Shown: positions 52,027-62,753, numbered from the stretch's first letter. The stretch: 64,000 bases of DNA from an uncultured Flavobacteriaceae bacterium (GCA_947494715.1 CANLWG010000011.1:124001-188000), one strand, 5' to 3'. The notes: generated by a model not told the origin, from the letters alone. Numbers and translations: made by a program.

Positions 52027-53455
52027 AAAAAATCAAGGGCAATACAAATTGGAACATCAAGATTAAAAGCCCAACCGCAATAAGATTAAGGATTATCCCT
52101 ATCCGGGCCATTTGATGTACCCTTATATAACCACTTGCAAAAACAATGGCATTGGGCGGAGTGGCCATAGGAAGCATAAAAGCACAGCTACTCGCTATGG
52201 TTACTGGAATCAACAAATACAGGATAGGAATTTCCAAACCTATGGCAATACCCGCCACTACCGGGGCCAGAACAGCTACTAAAGCCACATTGCTCATTAA
52301 CTCGGTCATAAAGAGCATTAAAAAAATAAGTAGGGCCGCAGTAAGTAAAATGGAGATTTCACTGGCAGCAATAGCATTGGCTACCATATCTACAATACCA
52401 CTAACGGACATCCCTTTTGCCAAAGCCAACCCGCCACCAAAAAGAATAAGAATGCCCCAGGCCAATCTGGAAGTGTCACGCCAATGGATTAAAAAATCAC
52501 CCTTTCTCAAATTGTAAGGCACCGCAAAAAGGGAAATAGCGGCAAACATGCTGATGATAGTGTCCGATAGTCCCAGAGCCGGAAAGATTTTGTTGATGAG
52601 CGTTCTGAAAATCCATAGAAATACGGTAATACCAAAAATGATTAGAACCATTTTTTCCTTTCCACTTGTAGGCCCCAATTTTTGAAGCTCGGAATTGATA
52701 ACTTCCCTGGACGCCGTAAATTTTAGCTGCTTATTGGGAAACATCCATTTCACCAATACCAAATAGCTGGTAGCTATCATAACGAAAGAAAAGGGAAGCC
52801 CGATAACCATCCATTTTAAAAAGGATATTTCAATGTTATATTCATTTTCCAAGAGCCCGATCATAACGGAATTGGGAGGTGTACCGATAACTGTGGCAAT
52901 GCCACCCGCGTTGGCCGAAAAGGCAATACCCAACATAACGCTCAGGGCAAAATTCTGATCGTTTTTGGTAAACCCATCAGCATCATTGATCAATAAACCT
53001 ATAACGGACATGGCAATAGGCAACATCACCACGGTACTGGCGGTATTGCTGATCCACATACTTAGGGATGCCGTAGCGATCATGAACCCCAGGACCACTT
53101 TGTTCGGTGTAGTTCCCGTAACCTTAATAATATTCAGGGCAATACGTTTGTGCAGGTTTACCTTCTCCAACGCAAGTGCCATAACAAAGCCACCAAAGAA
53201 GAGGAATACAATGGGACTTCCATAATTGGCGCCCACATCTGCCATTGGCATTACCTTGAGTAGGGGAAATAGAAGCAACGGCAAAAGAGCGGTCACGGAT
53301 ATGGATACCGCTTCGGTTATCCACCAGATGACCATCCAAACCGCTACACCGATGACGGCATCTCCTTGTTCGGAAACCAGTTGAAAAGGTAGAGTGATTA
53401 TAACAAAAAATAAAATGGGCCCTAAAAAAAGACCTAGTTTTCTACTGATTTCCAT
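52025..53455 (-). CDS. SLC13/DASS family sodium:dicarboxylate symporter
   Basis: 476 residues with about 11-12 membrane helices. Family signs: 'WISNTASTVVMLPIAMSVI' (the first SNT motif), 'GIAFSANAGGIATVIGTPPNSVM', 'MTELMSNVALVAVLAPV' (second SN motif) and 'SCAFMLPMATPPNAIVFASG'. It imports di- or tricarboxylates or sulfate with Na+. Single gene; it converges with the repeat-protein gene. Confidence 0.93.
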   Translation of the reverse strand: MEISRKLGLFLGPILFFVIITLPFQLVSEQGDAVIGVAVWMVIWWITEAVSISVTALLPLLLFPLLKVMPMADVGANYGSPIVFLFFGGFVMALALEKVNLHKRIALNIIKVTGTTPNKVVLGFMIATASLSMWISNTASTVVMLPIAMSVIGLLINDADGFTKNDQNFALSVMLGIAFSANAGGIATVIGTPPNSVMIGLLENEYNIEISFLKWMVIGLPFSFVMIATSYLVLVKWMFPNKQLKFTASREVINSELQKLGPTSGKEKMVLIIFGITVFLWIFRTLINKIFPALGLSDTIISMFAAISLFAVPYNLRKGDFLIHWRDTSRLAWGILILFGGGLALAKGMSVSGIVDMVANAIAASEISILLTAALLIFLMLFMTELMSNVALVAVLAPVVAGIAIGLEIPILYLLIPVTIASSCAFMLPMATPPNAIVFASGYIRVHQMARIGIILNLIAVGLLILMFQFVLPLIF

Positions 53456-53557
53456 GAAGGTAGATTAAAGCCCCTAAACTATGTTTTTTCTTTTGGTTTT
53501 GAAAATTTGTATTTGAGCCGAACCCTGCTTTCCCCTTTGGGGATGTCTATCACTGGC

Positions 53558-54952
53558 CTAATAAATAATGGAATCCGAAGGCAGGGGCGGTAGTTCATAA
53601 TTCCCATAATCGATAGTAATCTGACCATCTTTCAACGTTCGGACGCCTTCTCCTTCTACCTTGGTGCCAAAGACGTAAGCGATTTCCAGTTTTTTAAATT
53701 CAGTGAAGCTTTGTAGATAGATTTCTTCCAAGTTGGATCCAGTCAAATTGATGGATTTAAGATGCTCCAAAGAAGTGAGCAATTCTATGTTTTTTCCCGT
53801 AATTGCCGTGGCGTCCAATTTCAATATGGTCAAGTTCGGGAGGGTTGCCAATTTTTCAAAAATGGCATCCGTAATTTGGGTTCCCCCAAGATCCAATATG
53901 GCAATCTGCTCTGTGATGGGCATTAATATTTCAAAATCGGAATCCACAAAGGAAGGTTTGTTAATACAGGAAACCTCCAAAAAATGGGATGCCTTACTGA
54001 TGTGCTCCACATGGAATCCTTTATTCTTTATATTCATGATAGTGTCCTGCGCAGCAGCTGAAATCTGTATATCCGGATGGTCGGCATCATGTTTTTTCGG
54101 GAAAAACGATAAGAACAGTTCCTTCTCCATACCGAGTTCTCCTATAGTACCTTCAAAGGGATTTCCAATACTTAGCCAAGCTTTGATCAACTCGGTTTCC
54201 TCTGGGGTCGGTTGCCTTTTTTCCTTGGGTGGCATATGGTCCTCGTCATCCTTGGGTAATACCAGTCGAGTATACAATTCGCTATTTTCAGGATCGTTGA
54301 CAACTATGATTTCCCCATTTTCACCGCCTTTCAAAATTACCTCCGGATTATGCAATTGTAGTTCCCCCTTTGTTTTCTTTTGACCATGGCAACTCACACA
54401 ATTATTGTTCAAAATAGGTTTTATGACATCATCATAAATAGGAGCATCTTCCCAATTTTCCTCGTTTAGAACAATGGCCTTTTCCTCAAAAGTCTCAAAA
54501 CCCAAGGCGGATTTTATGTGATTGGGAAGAGGTTCTACCAAATAATCCTCCCCGTGCGTAATGTTGCCACCTTGATGACCGGTAAAGGAAATTAATAGAA
54601 AAAACAGCACTGATAATACCAAGGTGGGAACCTTATTTAAAAAATCGATTTGTTGTATTCCCTTTAACTTAGCATACATCAAAAAGGAAAATAACGCTGT
54701 GGCGATGCCCGACCATAGATGCCATTTCACAGTATCAAATGCGTAGCCTTCACCGAGATATTGCAAATAGCCGGTGATGCAGGCGAGGGCTGCACTAATC
54801 CCACCCCAGAGATACACAAGCGGAATGACCTTAGTGTATTCCTTACGTTTTCGATCATACCATAGTAGTAACAACCCAAGAATGATAAACCCAATGGGTA
54901 GATGCACAATAAGTGGGTGAAGCCTGCCCAATACCTGTTTTAGAACGTCCAT
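53558..54952 (-). CDS. DUF2231 membrane cytochrome with leucine-rich repeats (second copy)
   Basis: 464 residues, same plan as the protein at 3915-5345: four membrane segments with 'RLHPLIVHLPIGFIILGLL', the heme motif CVSCH near 187 ('NNNCVSCHGQKKTKGELQL'), 'DHMPPKEKR', and a C-terminal leucine-rich-repeat-like part ('QIAILDLGGTQITDAIFEKL', 'LTILKLDATAITGKNIELL'). Last gene of the second DUF1549/DUF1501 operon, 12 bp after the TIM-barrel gene. Likely electron acceptor or membrane anchor for the periplasmic partners (inference). Confidence 0.88.
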   Translation of the reverse strand: MDVLKQVLGRLHPLIVHLPIGFIILGLLLLWYDRKRKEYTKVIPLVYLWGGISAALACITGYLQYLGEGYAFDTVKWHLWSGIATALFSFLMYAKLKGIQQIDFLNKVPTLVLSVLFFLLISFTGHQGGNITHGEDYLVEPLPNHIKSALGFETFEEKAIVLNEENWEDAPIYDDVIKPILNNNCVSCHGQKKTKGELQLHNPEVILKGGENGEIIVVNDPENSELYTRLVLPKDDEDHMPPKEKRQPTPEETELIKAWLSIGNPFEGTIGELGMEKELFLSFFPKKHDADHPDIQISAAAQDTIMNIKNKGFHVEHISKASHFLEVSCINKPSFVDSDFEILMPITEQIAILDLGGTQITDAIFEKLATLPNLTILKLDATAITGKNIELLTSLEHLKSINLTGSNLEEIYLQSFTEFKKLEIAYVFGTKVEGEGVRTLKDGQITIDYGNYELPPLPSDSIIY

Positions 54953-54964
54953 AAATCCTTTTGC

Positions 54965-55840
54965 TTAATCAATATTCAAACGTTCTTTTAATTGCATCAT
55001 CATATATGTATTTGCTTTCCATTGGTCTGCTACCGGAACGCGGGTATAGGGCAAAGTTGGCATATAATTGGCAGGGCCGAATTCAGTAGTGATGGTGTAC
55101 ATATCTTTGGTTTCCCATTTTTTGCGTATCACCTTTTCCCAGATATCCAGATGTCGATCCAGTGCTTTTTTCCATTCCGGGGCTTCTGGATCGTTGACCT
55201 GGGGCCCTTCCGCATGCCCCACACGGGCATGGATATGATGGGATCGGTCGATTACTTCCCTTAATTCCTCATTTTGATTCTCCAAGAGCGATTCATGGAC
55301 TACCATCCAATGGCTAATATCCAAGGTCAATTTCAAATCGGGAATTGCTTTTAAATAGGCTTTCGTATCAGGTAGGTTAAAACTGAACCTGCCCCTGTGT
55401 GTCTCATGGTAAATGGGAACACCACTTTCTTTGGAGATTGTATTCGCAGCATCGATAAAGGCCTTGTTTTGCTCAAAGGTATAAAAGTCGTTGCCTGTAT
55501 GACAGTTAATGTACGCCGGTTTCCAGGATATCAAAACCTTGAAATGTTCGGTGTAGGATTTTAAACTCTCTTCAAATGGAAGTGACTTATTGGTCCCATT
55601 TAAAAACCCGACTTTCAATCCATATTTTTTTAATGCAGCTTTTAACTCGTTTTGACTTTGCTCGGCGGATGGAAACCAAGTCTCAAGCCCATCGTAGCCC
55701 GATGACTTTACGCGTTCGCAGAAGCTATCCCAAGAAGTACTTCTGCCCCAATCGGTCTGAAAGAATTCAAGTTGTTTTTTTTGTTGTGAATGAATGGCAA
55801 GAGTTATAAAAAGAAGGGCAAAGAGAAAACGTCTTTTCAT
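54965..55840 (-). CDS. Secreted sugar phosphate isomerase/epimerase-like TIM-barrel protein
   Basis: 291 residues. Signal peptide (~1-18, ending IHSQ), then an AP-endonuclease-2/xylose-isomerase-like TIM barrel with probable metal ligands in 'YINCHTGNDFY', 'PIYHETHRGRF', 'LTLDISHWMVV' and 'HIHARVGHAEG'. Exported members often lie in polysaccharide or sugar-oxidation loci. Here it sits between the DUF1501 and DUF2231 genes, so it is likely to act on the same periplasmic sugar as the cytochromes; substrate unknown. Confidence 0.87.
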   Translation of the reverse strand: MKRRFLFALLFITLAIHSQQKKQLEFFQTDWGRSTSWDSFCERVKSSGYDGLETWFPSAEQSQNELKAALKKYGLKVGFLNGTNKSLPFEESLKSYTEHFKVLISWKPAYINCHTGNDFYTFEQNKAFIDAANTISKESGVPIYHETHRGRFSFNLPDTKAYLKAIPDLKLTLDISHWMVVHESLLENQNEELREVIDRSHHIHARVGHAEGPQVNDPEAPEWKKALDRHLDIWEKVIRKKWETKDMYTITTEFGPANYMPTLPYTRVPVADQWKANTYMMMQLKERLNID

Positions 55841-55925
55841 TTTTTTGGTTTGGTTATTTGCTTAGGTCTATTCACGTATATCACCCTTTCTGCTTCTTAT
55901 CTTCCCCGATAAAGGGATTTAAGGA

Positions 55926-57437
55926 TTATGCCAAAATCTCTTTAATGAGTTCTCCCTCTACATCGGTCAATCGAAAGTGTCTCCCCTGAAATTCATAGGT
56001 GAATTGTTCGTGATCAAAGCCCAATAGGTGCAAAATAGTGGCATGTATATCATGTACCGAAACGCGACCTTCTATTCCGGAAAACCCTATATCGTCCGTC
56101 TTGCCGTGCGAAACTCCTTTTTTGATACCGCCACCGGCCATCCACATAGTAAAGGCGTCACCGTGATGATCACGACCCTTATAGGCCATTTTTTTATTGC
56201 CCCGGTTTTCTTGCATGGGTGTGCGGCCAAACTCACCGCCCCAGACTATTAAGGTTTCGTCCAACAGCCCGCGTTGTTTTAAATCCAAGATCAATGCGGC
56301 AATGGGCCGGTCTATTTCCCCACATTTATTGCGTAGGCCTAAATCGATAGACCCTTCACGAATATTGCCATGGGTATCCCATCCCCAGTCAAAAAGCTGT
56401 ACGAAACGTACGCCATCTTCGACCAGTTTACGGGCCAACAGACAGTTGTTGGCAAAAGATTCCTTGCCCGGCTCAACACCGTACATCTGTTGAACATTTT
56501 CCGGTTCGTTATTGATGTTCATGACTTCCGGTACCGCTATCTGCATACGGTAGGCCATTTCATATTGGTTTATACGGGCTAAAATTTCCGGGTCGGCATA
56601 CTTGGCGTATTCCTCTTTGTTGATTTTGTTAATGGCATCAATAGTGCTTTTTTTAAGGTCCCGGGTCATACCATCGGGGTCTTCTATATAGAGCACGGGA
56701 TCTCCTTTTGACCGGCATTGAACTCCTTGGTAAACGGATGGCAAGAATCCACTGCCCCAGACACTTTTTCCGGCATCGGGGGTATTGCCACCAGACGTTA
56801 ATACCACAAAACCGGGAAGGTTTTGATTTGGAGAGCCCAATCCGTAAGTGGCCCAGGCACCGATACTCGGCCTGCCCAATCTAGCACTACCTGTATGCAT
56901 GAACAACTGTGCGGGGCCATGATTAAATTGATCGGTATGTACGGCTTTCAGAAAAGCGACTTCATCGACCACCTTTTTAAAATGGGGCATAAAGTTAGAG
57001 ACCCAATTGCCCGATTCGCCCTCTTGCTTAAACTCGGCTTGTGGCCCCATTAATTTTGGGGTACCCTTAATGAAGGCAAATTTTCTTCCTTCCAACAGAG
57101 ATTGGGGACAATCTTGTCCATGATATTTCTGGAGTTCAGGTTTATAGTCGAACATTTCCAGCTGCGAAGGTGCTCCGGCCATATGGAGATAAATGACCGA
57201 CTTTACCTTGGGGGCAAATGGTGGTGCCAAGGTCGCCAAAGGGTTTAGGTCGCGCTCGGAAAAGGCAATGGTATTTTTAGCCTTAGGTTTTTCTAAGGGG
57301 TCGCATCCCATAAAAATGGAACTTAATGCTAAACCACCCATACCTTGGGCACAACTTTTTATGAAGTGCCTACGGGTTTTTGCCTCTGCCTCCCGGGCAA
57401 TCTTTTCTTGGATCAATCTTTTTATGAGGTCTTCCAT
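55926..57437 (-). CDS. DUF1501 domain protein, Tat-exported lipoprotein (second copy)
   Basis: 503 residues. 'KTRRHFIKSCAQGMGGLALSSIFMGC' is a twin-arginine signal ending in a lipobox, so it is probably Tat-exported and lipid-anchored. DUF1501 body with 'YLHMAGAPSQLEMFDYKPEL', 'DWGWDTHGN', 'VWGGEFGRTP' and 'GRDHHGDAFTMWMAGGG'. Paralogue of 2447-3913. Its ATG overlaps the stop of the cytochrome gene by one base. Confidence 0.92.
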   Translation of the reverse strand: MEDLIKRLIQEKIAREAEAKTRRHFIKSCAQGMGGLALSSIFMGCDPLEKPKAKNTIAFSERDLNPLATLAPPFAPKVKSVIYLHMAGAPSQLEMFDYKPELQKYHGQDCPQSLLEGRKFAFIKGTPKLMGPQAEFKQEGESGNWVSNFMPHFKKVVDEVAFLKAVHTDQFNHGPAQLFMHTGSARLGRPSIGAWATYGLGSPNQNLPGFVVLTSGGNTPDAGKSVWGSGFLPSVYQGVQCRSKGDPVLYIEDPDGMTRDLKKSTIDAINKINKEEYAKYADPEILARINQYEMAYRMQIAVPEVMNINNEPENVQQMYGVEPGKESFANNCLLARKLVEDGVRFVQLFDWGWDTHGNIREGSIDLGLRNKCGEIDRPIAALILDLKQRGLLDETLIVWGGEFGRTPMQENRGNKKMAYKGRDHHGDAFTMWMAGGGIKKGVSHGKTDDIGFSGIEGRVSVHDIHATILHLLGFDHEQFTYEFQGRHFRLTDVEGELIKEILA

Positions 57438-60175
57438 TAGGCTTTTGTTAAAAATTCATCCAAATTCATAATTGCATTGGCTACCACGGTCAGGGCACTT
57501 AATTCAGGGGTCGGCTTATCATCAAAATGTAAAAAAAGCGTATTGGCTTCCTCATTTTCTCTGAATTCTGATAATGACTCTTCATACAACGCCTTTAAGG
57601 CGTCTAATTTGTTTGGTGAAATATCTGTATAGGTAGCCTTTTTATAACTTTGGGCGATACTCTTGTCCACATCATTGGCAACCCTGGTATTCTTTGCGAG
57701 CGCATACGATGCTTCCAAATAAACCGGGTCGTTCAGGGTCACCAAGGCCTGTAGGGGTGTGTTGGTGACGATCCTACGAATGGTACAAACCTCCCTGCTT
57801 CCGGCATCGAATGTCAAAAATGAGGGGTAGGGGCTCGTGCGTTTCAAATAGGTGTAAACTCCTCTTCTATAGCGATCTTCTCCTTTGCTTTCTTCCCATT
57901 GGGCACCATTGTACACGGTTTGCCAAACCCCATCAGGTTGTGGTGGCATTACGCCCGGACCGTACATCTTGTCACTCAAAAGCCCAGAAACAGCTAATGC
58001 TTGGTCGCGGATTGCCTCGGCTCCCAAACGGATTCTAGGACCTCTAGCGTACAATTCATTGTTTGGATCTTTTTGATACATTTCAGGAGTGCTCTCCGAA
58101 CTTTGGCGGTAGGTGCCCGAGAGCACAATTTCTTTTACAAGTGCCTTCATGCTCCAGTTATGCTCGTTCATAAAACGCAACGAGAGCCAATCCAATAGAG
58201 CGGGGTGTGAGGGGGCATCCGACTGTGAACCGATATCCTCGATAGTAGCGACCAAACCCCTGCCATAAATTTGGTGCCAAACCCTATTTACTAAGGTACG
58301 TGCAGTCAAGGGATTCTTTTTATCAACGATCCATTTGGAGAGCCCCAATCGGTCTTTTGGCCATTCAGCATTCCACTTATTAAGGCTTTCCGGAGTATTT
58401 GGCTCCACGGTATCGGTCTGGGAAAGCCAGCTACCGCGATCAAAAACCTGTGTGGTACGTTGCATGTAGTCCGGATTCTCTGCTAAAATAGGTACGGTGG
58501 GTGCTTCGGTGTTTAGGGTTTGCAAAAAAGCTTTGTTTGCAGCGGACCATCCAGGTTTATCTTGCCCCGGCATATCTTCTATAAATGCAATCCAATAGAT
58601 ATTGATAATATTGGCCTCCTTGGCCGCTGCGTTGTTCTGTGTCTCAATATAGAGGTCGGTCTTGTGGTCTATCTTCTTTAATGGGAATTGGGATGTTGTA
58701 TTTTTTTTTGCCTTGTTAATGGTGAACTGTCCTAATATAGGCCCATTGGCATCCCCTTCACGTATGGTCATCCGGGTACCGTCATAATGGGAACGGTAAT
58801 TTAGGAATACATAACCAGCATTATTGGTATAGCCGTTTTCCAAAATACAGTTGCCATCGTCCCAAAGTACGACGGAGGCATGGTCATCATAGGAGCCATT
58901 ATTGATTTCTTGAAAAATGTGCGATTTGTAGACAGGCTCGGTGAATTGCATGAAGTCTTTGTAGGTTTTGTATTGTTTTTGACTACCATTTTTTGTAATC
59001 CAGGTCAATACCTTATCTACCTTATTCTGTTGTTCAGGACTATAAAACTTGAGCACCGGGCCCTCGCTTGGGGTATCTTCGTCCCTGGTATTGTTGAAAA
59101 AGGCCATGAGTTTATAATAGTCCTCATGTTTAAACGGGTCATACGGATGGCCATGGCATTGTACGCAACCTATGGTAGTACTCTGCCAAACTTCAAAGGT
59201 GGTATTCACTCTATCGATGACCGTAGCCACACGATATTCTTCATCATCGGTACCCCCTTCATCATTGTTCATGGTGTTTCTATGGAAAGCAGTTGCGATC
59301 AGCTGATCGATACTAGGATCGGGTAGAAGGTCCCCGGCCAATTGCTCCATGGTAAACTGATCATAAGGTAGATCCCTATTAAAGGCATCGATGACCCAAT
59401 CCCGATATTTCCAAATGGATCTGCCCATATCTTTTTCGTAACCTTTTGAATCCGCATACCGGGCGAGGTCCAACCACCAAGTGGCCCATTTTTCACCATA
59501 AGTCTTTTGTGCCAACAAGGTATCGGTCAAGGCTTCATAGGAAATTGCCCCATTTTCGAACTCTTTCAATAATTCGGTGCTAGGAGGCAATCCGGTTAGG
59601 TCCAAGGCGAGTCTACGGGCAATGATGTTTTTTTCGGCTGCGGGATTGGGTTCCACTTGCTCACTTTCCAACCGGGCCAAAATAAAATTGTCGATATTGT
59701 TCTGAAGAAAGTCGGACGATTTTTCAAAGGCAAACCCTGCTTCGTTGGTCCATGTGGGTACGTCCACTTTTTCAGGAAGTGAATAGGCCCAATGTTGGCC
59801 CCATTCTGCTCCTTGGTCTATCCAGCGCGTCAAAAGGTCTATTTCTTCATCGGATAGTTTGGGCTTTTCGTAAGGCATGCGAAGTTCCGGGTCATCCTCG
59901 TGAAGTCTTTTTATCAGTTCACTGCTGGACGCATCACCAGGAACAATGGCGGGCTTTCCGGATTCTGTGTCGGCAAAGGCCTCCTCTTCAAACAATAGGC
60001 TAAATCCTCCGTTCTTCTTGACCCCTCCATGGCAAGTTATGCAGTTATTGTTGAGAATAGGTTTTATTTGCGTACTGAAATCAACTTTTTCGGTAGGCTT
60101 AAGTGAATTCCAAAGAATGGCAATGGCAACTAGGGCCACACCAACGATTACTCCTATATAAATCTTCCTTTTCAT
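57437..60175 (-). CDS. DUF1549/DUF1553 cytochrome c with inserted CBM-like module
   Basis: 912 residues. Membrane helix (~5-22), heme motif CITCH at 45-49, DUF1549 region with the second motif CVQCH near 337-341, and DUF1553 from about 600 to the end. Between the two (~417-535) is a beta-rich insert ('SVVLWDDGNCILENGYTNNAGYVFLNYRSHYDGTRM', 'HKTDLYIETQNNAAAKEANIINIYWIAF') that resembles CBM6-type carbohydrate-binding modules and is missing in the 780-residue paralogue. First gene of the second operon. Confidence 0.93.
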   Translation of the reverse strand: MKRKIYIGVIVGVALVAIAILWNSLKPTEKVDFSTQIKPILNNNCITCHGGVKKNGGFSLLFEEEAFADTESGKPAIVPGDASSSELIKRLHEDDPELRMPYEKPKLSDEEIDLLTRWIDQGAEWGQHWAYSLPEKVDVPTWTNEAGFAFEKSSDFLQNNIDNFILARLESEQVEPNPAAEKNIIARRLALDLTGLPPSTELLKEFENGAISYEALTDTLLAQKTYGEKWATWWLDLARYADSKGYEKDMGRSIWKYRDWVIDAFNRDLPYDQFTMEQLAGDLLPDPSIDQLIATAFHRNTMNNDEGGTDDEEYRVATVIDRVNTTFEVWQSTTIGCVQCHGHPYDPFKHEDYYKLMAFFNNTRDEDTPSEGPVLKFYSPEQQNKVDKVLTWITKNGSQKQYKTYKDFMQFTEPVYKSHIFQEINNGSYDDHASVVLWDDGNCILENGYTNNAGYVFLNYRSHYDGTRMTIREGDANGPILGQFTINKAKKNTTSQFPLKKIDHKTDLYIETQNNAAAKEANIINIYWIAFIEDMPGQDKPGWSAANKAFLQTLNTEAPTVPILAENPDYMQRTTQVFDRGSWLSQTDTVEPNTPESLNKWNAEWPKDRLGLSKWIVDKKNPLTARTLVNRVWHQIYGRGLVATIEDIGSQSDAPSHPALLDWLSLRFMNEHNWSMKALVKEIVLSGTYRQSSESTPEMYQKDPNNELYARGPRIRLGAEAIRDQALAVSGLLSDKMYGPGVMPPQPDGVWQTVYNGAQWEESKGEDRYRRGVYTYLKRTSPYPSFLTFDAGSREVCTIRRIVTNTPLQALVTLNDPVYLEASYALAKNTRVANDVDKSIAQSYKKATYTDISPNKLDALKALYEESLSEFRENEEANTLFLHFDDKPTPELSALTVVANAIMNLDEFLTKA

Positions 60176-60288
60176 TTACAAACCCATGATTTGGAACGGC
60201 TTATAAATATAGGGATATTTTGAAAAATCAAATTTTAAAATTACGCAACACTGTGCAACTAAAACCTGATTTTTAAAGGAGTTGGATT

Positions 60289-61980
60289 TTAATCTTTCAA
60301 TGTTACAATTTTTGAGTCGCCTTCAACCACAACCTTCACAAGCCCGTTTTTGGAAAGTGCCTTCATGGATCTGTCCCATTTTTTGCCACTGAGTCCGGCT
60401 TGGGATTTAAGTTCGTTCAAATCCATACTTCCTTCTGGTTTTAAAAGGGTTACTATGGTTTTTTCTTCCTCGGAAAGCTCTATCTGCTTTTTCTCGGGCC
60501 GCATCTGAGGGAAGAACAACACTTCTTGAATAGAGGAATTATTGGTCATGAGCATTACCAAACGGTCTATACCAATGCCGATACCGGAAGTTGGAGGCAT
60601 GCCATATTCTAGGGCTCGTAGAAAATCCTGATCAATGAACATAGCCTCGTCATCCCCTTTTTCGGATAGTTTTAGCTGCTCCTCAAAACGTTCGCGCTGG
60701 TCGATGGGGTCATTTAGCTCGGAATAGGCGTTGGCTATTTCCTTCCCATTGATCATAAGCTCAAAGCGTTCCGTTAAAGCCGGATTGGTACGGTGCTCCT
60801 TGGTCAACGGGCTCATCTCTTTGGGATAATCTATGATAAAGGTGGGTTGTATATAATGATGCTCGCATGTTGAGCCGAAGATCTCATCGATTAATTTACC
60901 TACACCCATGGTTTCATCGACTTCGATCTGTAACTTCTGTGCCACTTCCCTAAGTTGGGTCTCATCCGTGCCGGCAACATCAAAACCCGTGTGTATCTTG
61001 ATCGCTTCCAAAATAGGTACCCGTGGATAGGGTGCCTTAAAGTCGATTTCTTGTTCACCCACTTTTACTTTTGTGGTGCCGTTGGCATCCAGGGCCACTT
61101 TTTCCAATAACTGTTCGGTGGTTTCCATCATCCAGTTGTAGTCCTTATAGGCCACATATAATTCCATTATGGTAAACTCGGGATTATGGGTGCGATCCAT
61201 TCCCTCGTTCCTAAAATCCTTGGCAAACTCATAGACCCCATCAAATCCCCCGACAATAAGGCGTTTTAAATACAGTTCGTTGGCGATTCTTAGGTACAAA
61301 GGTATGTCCAATGCGTTATGGTGTGTCAAGAATGGACGGGCAGCGGCACCCCCCGGAATCGGTTGAAGAATAGGGGTCTCTACCTCTAGATAACCTTTGG
61401 AATTTAAAAATTCCCGAATGCTATTGGTTATTTTAGTTCTTTTGATAAAGGTTTCCTTAACGGATGGATTTACGACTAGGTCCACATAGCGCTGGCGATA
61501 GCGCAATTCCGGGTCATTGAATTCATCGTAAACATTTCCGTCTGCATCTTTTTTAGGCAAGGGCAGGGGGCGAAGTGCTTTGCTCAACAGGGTAAAGTCT
61601 TTTACCATTACCGTTTTCTCTCCCACTTTAGTGGTAAAAAGCGCTCCTTCTACCCCAATGATATCACCTATGTCCAGCAATTTTTTGTACACTTCGTTAT
61701 ATAGGGTCTTATCCTCGTCCGGACAAATTTCATCGCGATTAAAGTACACTTGGATTCGGCCAAGACTATCCTGTAATTCGGCAAAAGAAGCTTTTCCTTG
61801 GATACGGCGCGACATCAACCGCCCCGAAATAACCACCTTTTTTCCCTCTTGATAGTCTTCCTTTATACTCCTTGAAGAGGTGTTTACAGGATACAGTGCA
61901 GCAGGATACGGGTTTATGCCCATTTCCCTCAATTTCCCCAATTTATCCCTTCTTATAATTTCTTGCTCCGAAAGTTGCAT
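60289..61980 (-). CDS. lysS: Lysyl-tRNA synthetase, class II, with C-terminal extension
   Basis: 563 residues. OB-fold anticodon-binding domain (~45-160), class II core with motif 2 ('[24 protein letters not shown]') and motif 3 ('[19 protein letters not shown]'). The last ~65 residues form a winged-helix-like extension ('[38 protein letters not shown]') beyond the usual ~500-residue enzyme; this is common in Bacteroidota. Complete. Confidence 0.96.
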   Translation of the reverse strand: MQLSEQEIIRRDKLGKLREMGINPYPAALYPVNTSSRSIKEDYQEGKKVVISGRLMSRRIQGKASFAELQDSLGRIQVYFNRDEICPDEDKTLYNEVYKKLLDIGDIIGVEGALFTTKVGEKTVMVKDFTLLSKALRPLPLPKKDADGNVYDEFNDPELRYRQRYVDLVVNPSVKETFIKRTKITNSIREFLNSKGYLEVETPILQPIPGGAAARPFLTHHNALDIPLYLRIANELYLKRLIVGGFDGVYEFAKDFRNEGMDRTHNPEFTIMELYVAYKDYNWMMETTEQLLEKVALDANGTTKVKVGEQEIDFKAPYPRVPILEAIKIHTGFDVAGTDETQLREVAQKLQIEVDETMGVGKLIDEIFGSTCEHHYIQPTFIIDYPKEMSPLTKEHRTNPALTERFELMINGKEIANAYSELNDPIDQRERFEEQLKLSEKGDDEAMFIDQDFLRALEYGMPPTSGIGIGIDRLVMLMTNNSSIQEVLFFPQMRPEKKQIELSEEEKTIVTLLKPEGSMDLNELKSQAGLSGKKWDRSMKALSKNGLVKVVVEGDSKIVTLKD

Positions 61981-62018
61981 GTGTATTTAGTTAAGGCTGC
62001 AAATATATACTGTTTGCG

Positions 62019-62753
62019 TCAATCTTTCAATTTGGATATGACGGTCGGAACAATCCGATCAAGAAACATTTGATATGCCTTTTCCGAAAGATGAAGATTG
62101 TCTTTGGCGACCAAGGAGGTATCTTCTAGACCGTTCCGAGAAATATCGGTAATATCAACGAATAGAATACCGTTCTGCTCTGTAACGCCTTTCGCAAAAT
62201 TGTTATAAACATCGATTTCTTCCGATATATTTTCAAAGCCTAGGTTCTGTCCAAATGGGGTATAGGAATAATCAGGGATGGAAATCACCGCTACCCGTTC
62301 AGGACTATCGCCCGCCAAGTCTAACGCCCTGTTCAAGAGTGTGGAAAATTCGTCCTCGTATTGCGAAAAGGGGCGATTTTGAAATTGATTATTCACCCCT
62401 GTCAATAAAGTAACTAAATCGTAGGTGTCTTCCAGTGTCTGTTCCTCCAGGGCATTGATTAAATTGTCCGTACGCCACCCTGCCTTGGCAACGACCTGCA
62501 CCGTTACGCCCCTATTAAGTTCCCGGGCCAGGGCTTGTTGTAGCTGTCGGGGGAAACTTTGTAATGTGTCTATACCTGTTCCTGCCGTATAGCTATCACC
62601 TAGCGCAAGATAACGGATAGCAGTGCCCGGTGAAATCTTCCGTTCAGGTTCGACCGAATCCGAACCTATTGCTTCATCCGTGCTACAGGCAAGCCCAAGC
62701 ATTGTAAAAAATGCAATCAAAAGAAGATTGAATTTCAATAGTTGGCCGAACAT
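62019..62753 (-). CDS. SGNH/GDSL hydrolase lipoprotein
   Basis: 244 residues. Lipobox 'MLGLAC' (Cys23), then an SGNH hydrolase: block I 'YLALGDSYTAGTGI' with the nucleophilic Ser, block III-like 'LLTGVNNQF' and a C-terminal 'DNLHLSEKAYQMF' giving the D-x-x-H pair. Family members are esterases or lysophospholipases; this one is probably anchored in the outer membrane or periplasm. Single gene next to lysS. Confidence 0.92.
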   Translation of the reverse strand: MFGQLLKFNLLLIAFFTMLGLACSTDEAIGSDSVEPERKISPGTAIRYLALGDSYTAGTGIDTLQSFPRQLQQALARELNRGVTVQVVAKAGWRTDNLINALEEQTLEDTYDLVTLLTGVNNQFQNRPFSQYEDEFSTLLNRALDLAGDSPERVAVISIPDYSYTPFGQNLGFENISEEIDVYNNFAKGVTEQNGILFVDITDISRNGLEDTSLVAKDNLHLSEKAYQMFLDRIVPTVISKLKD

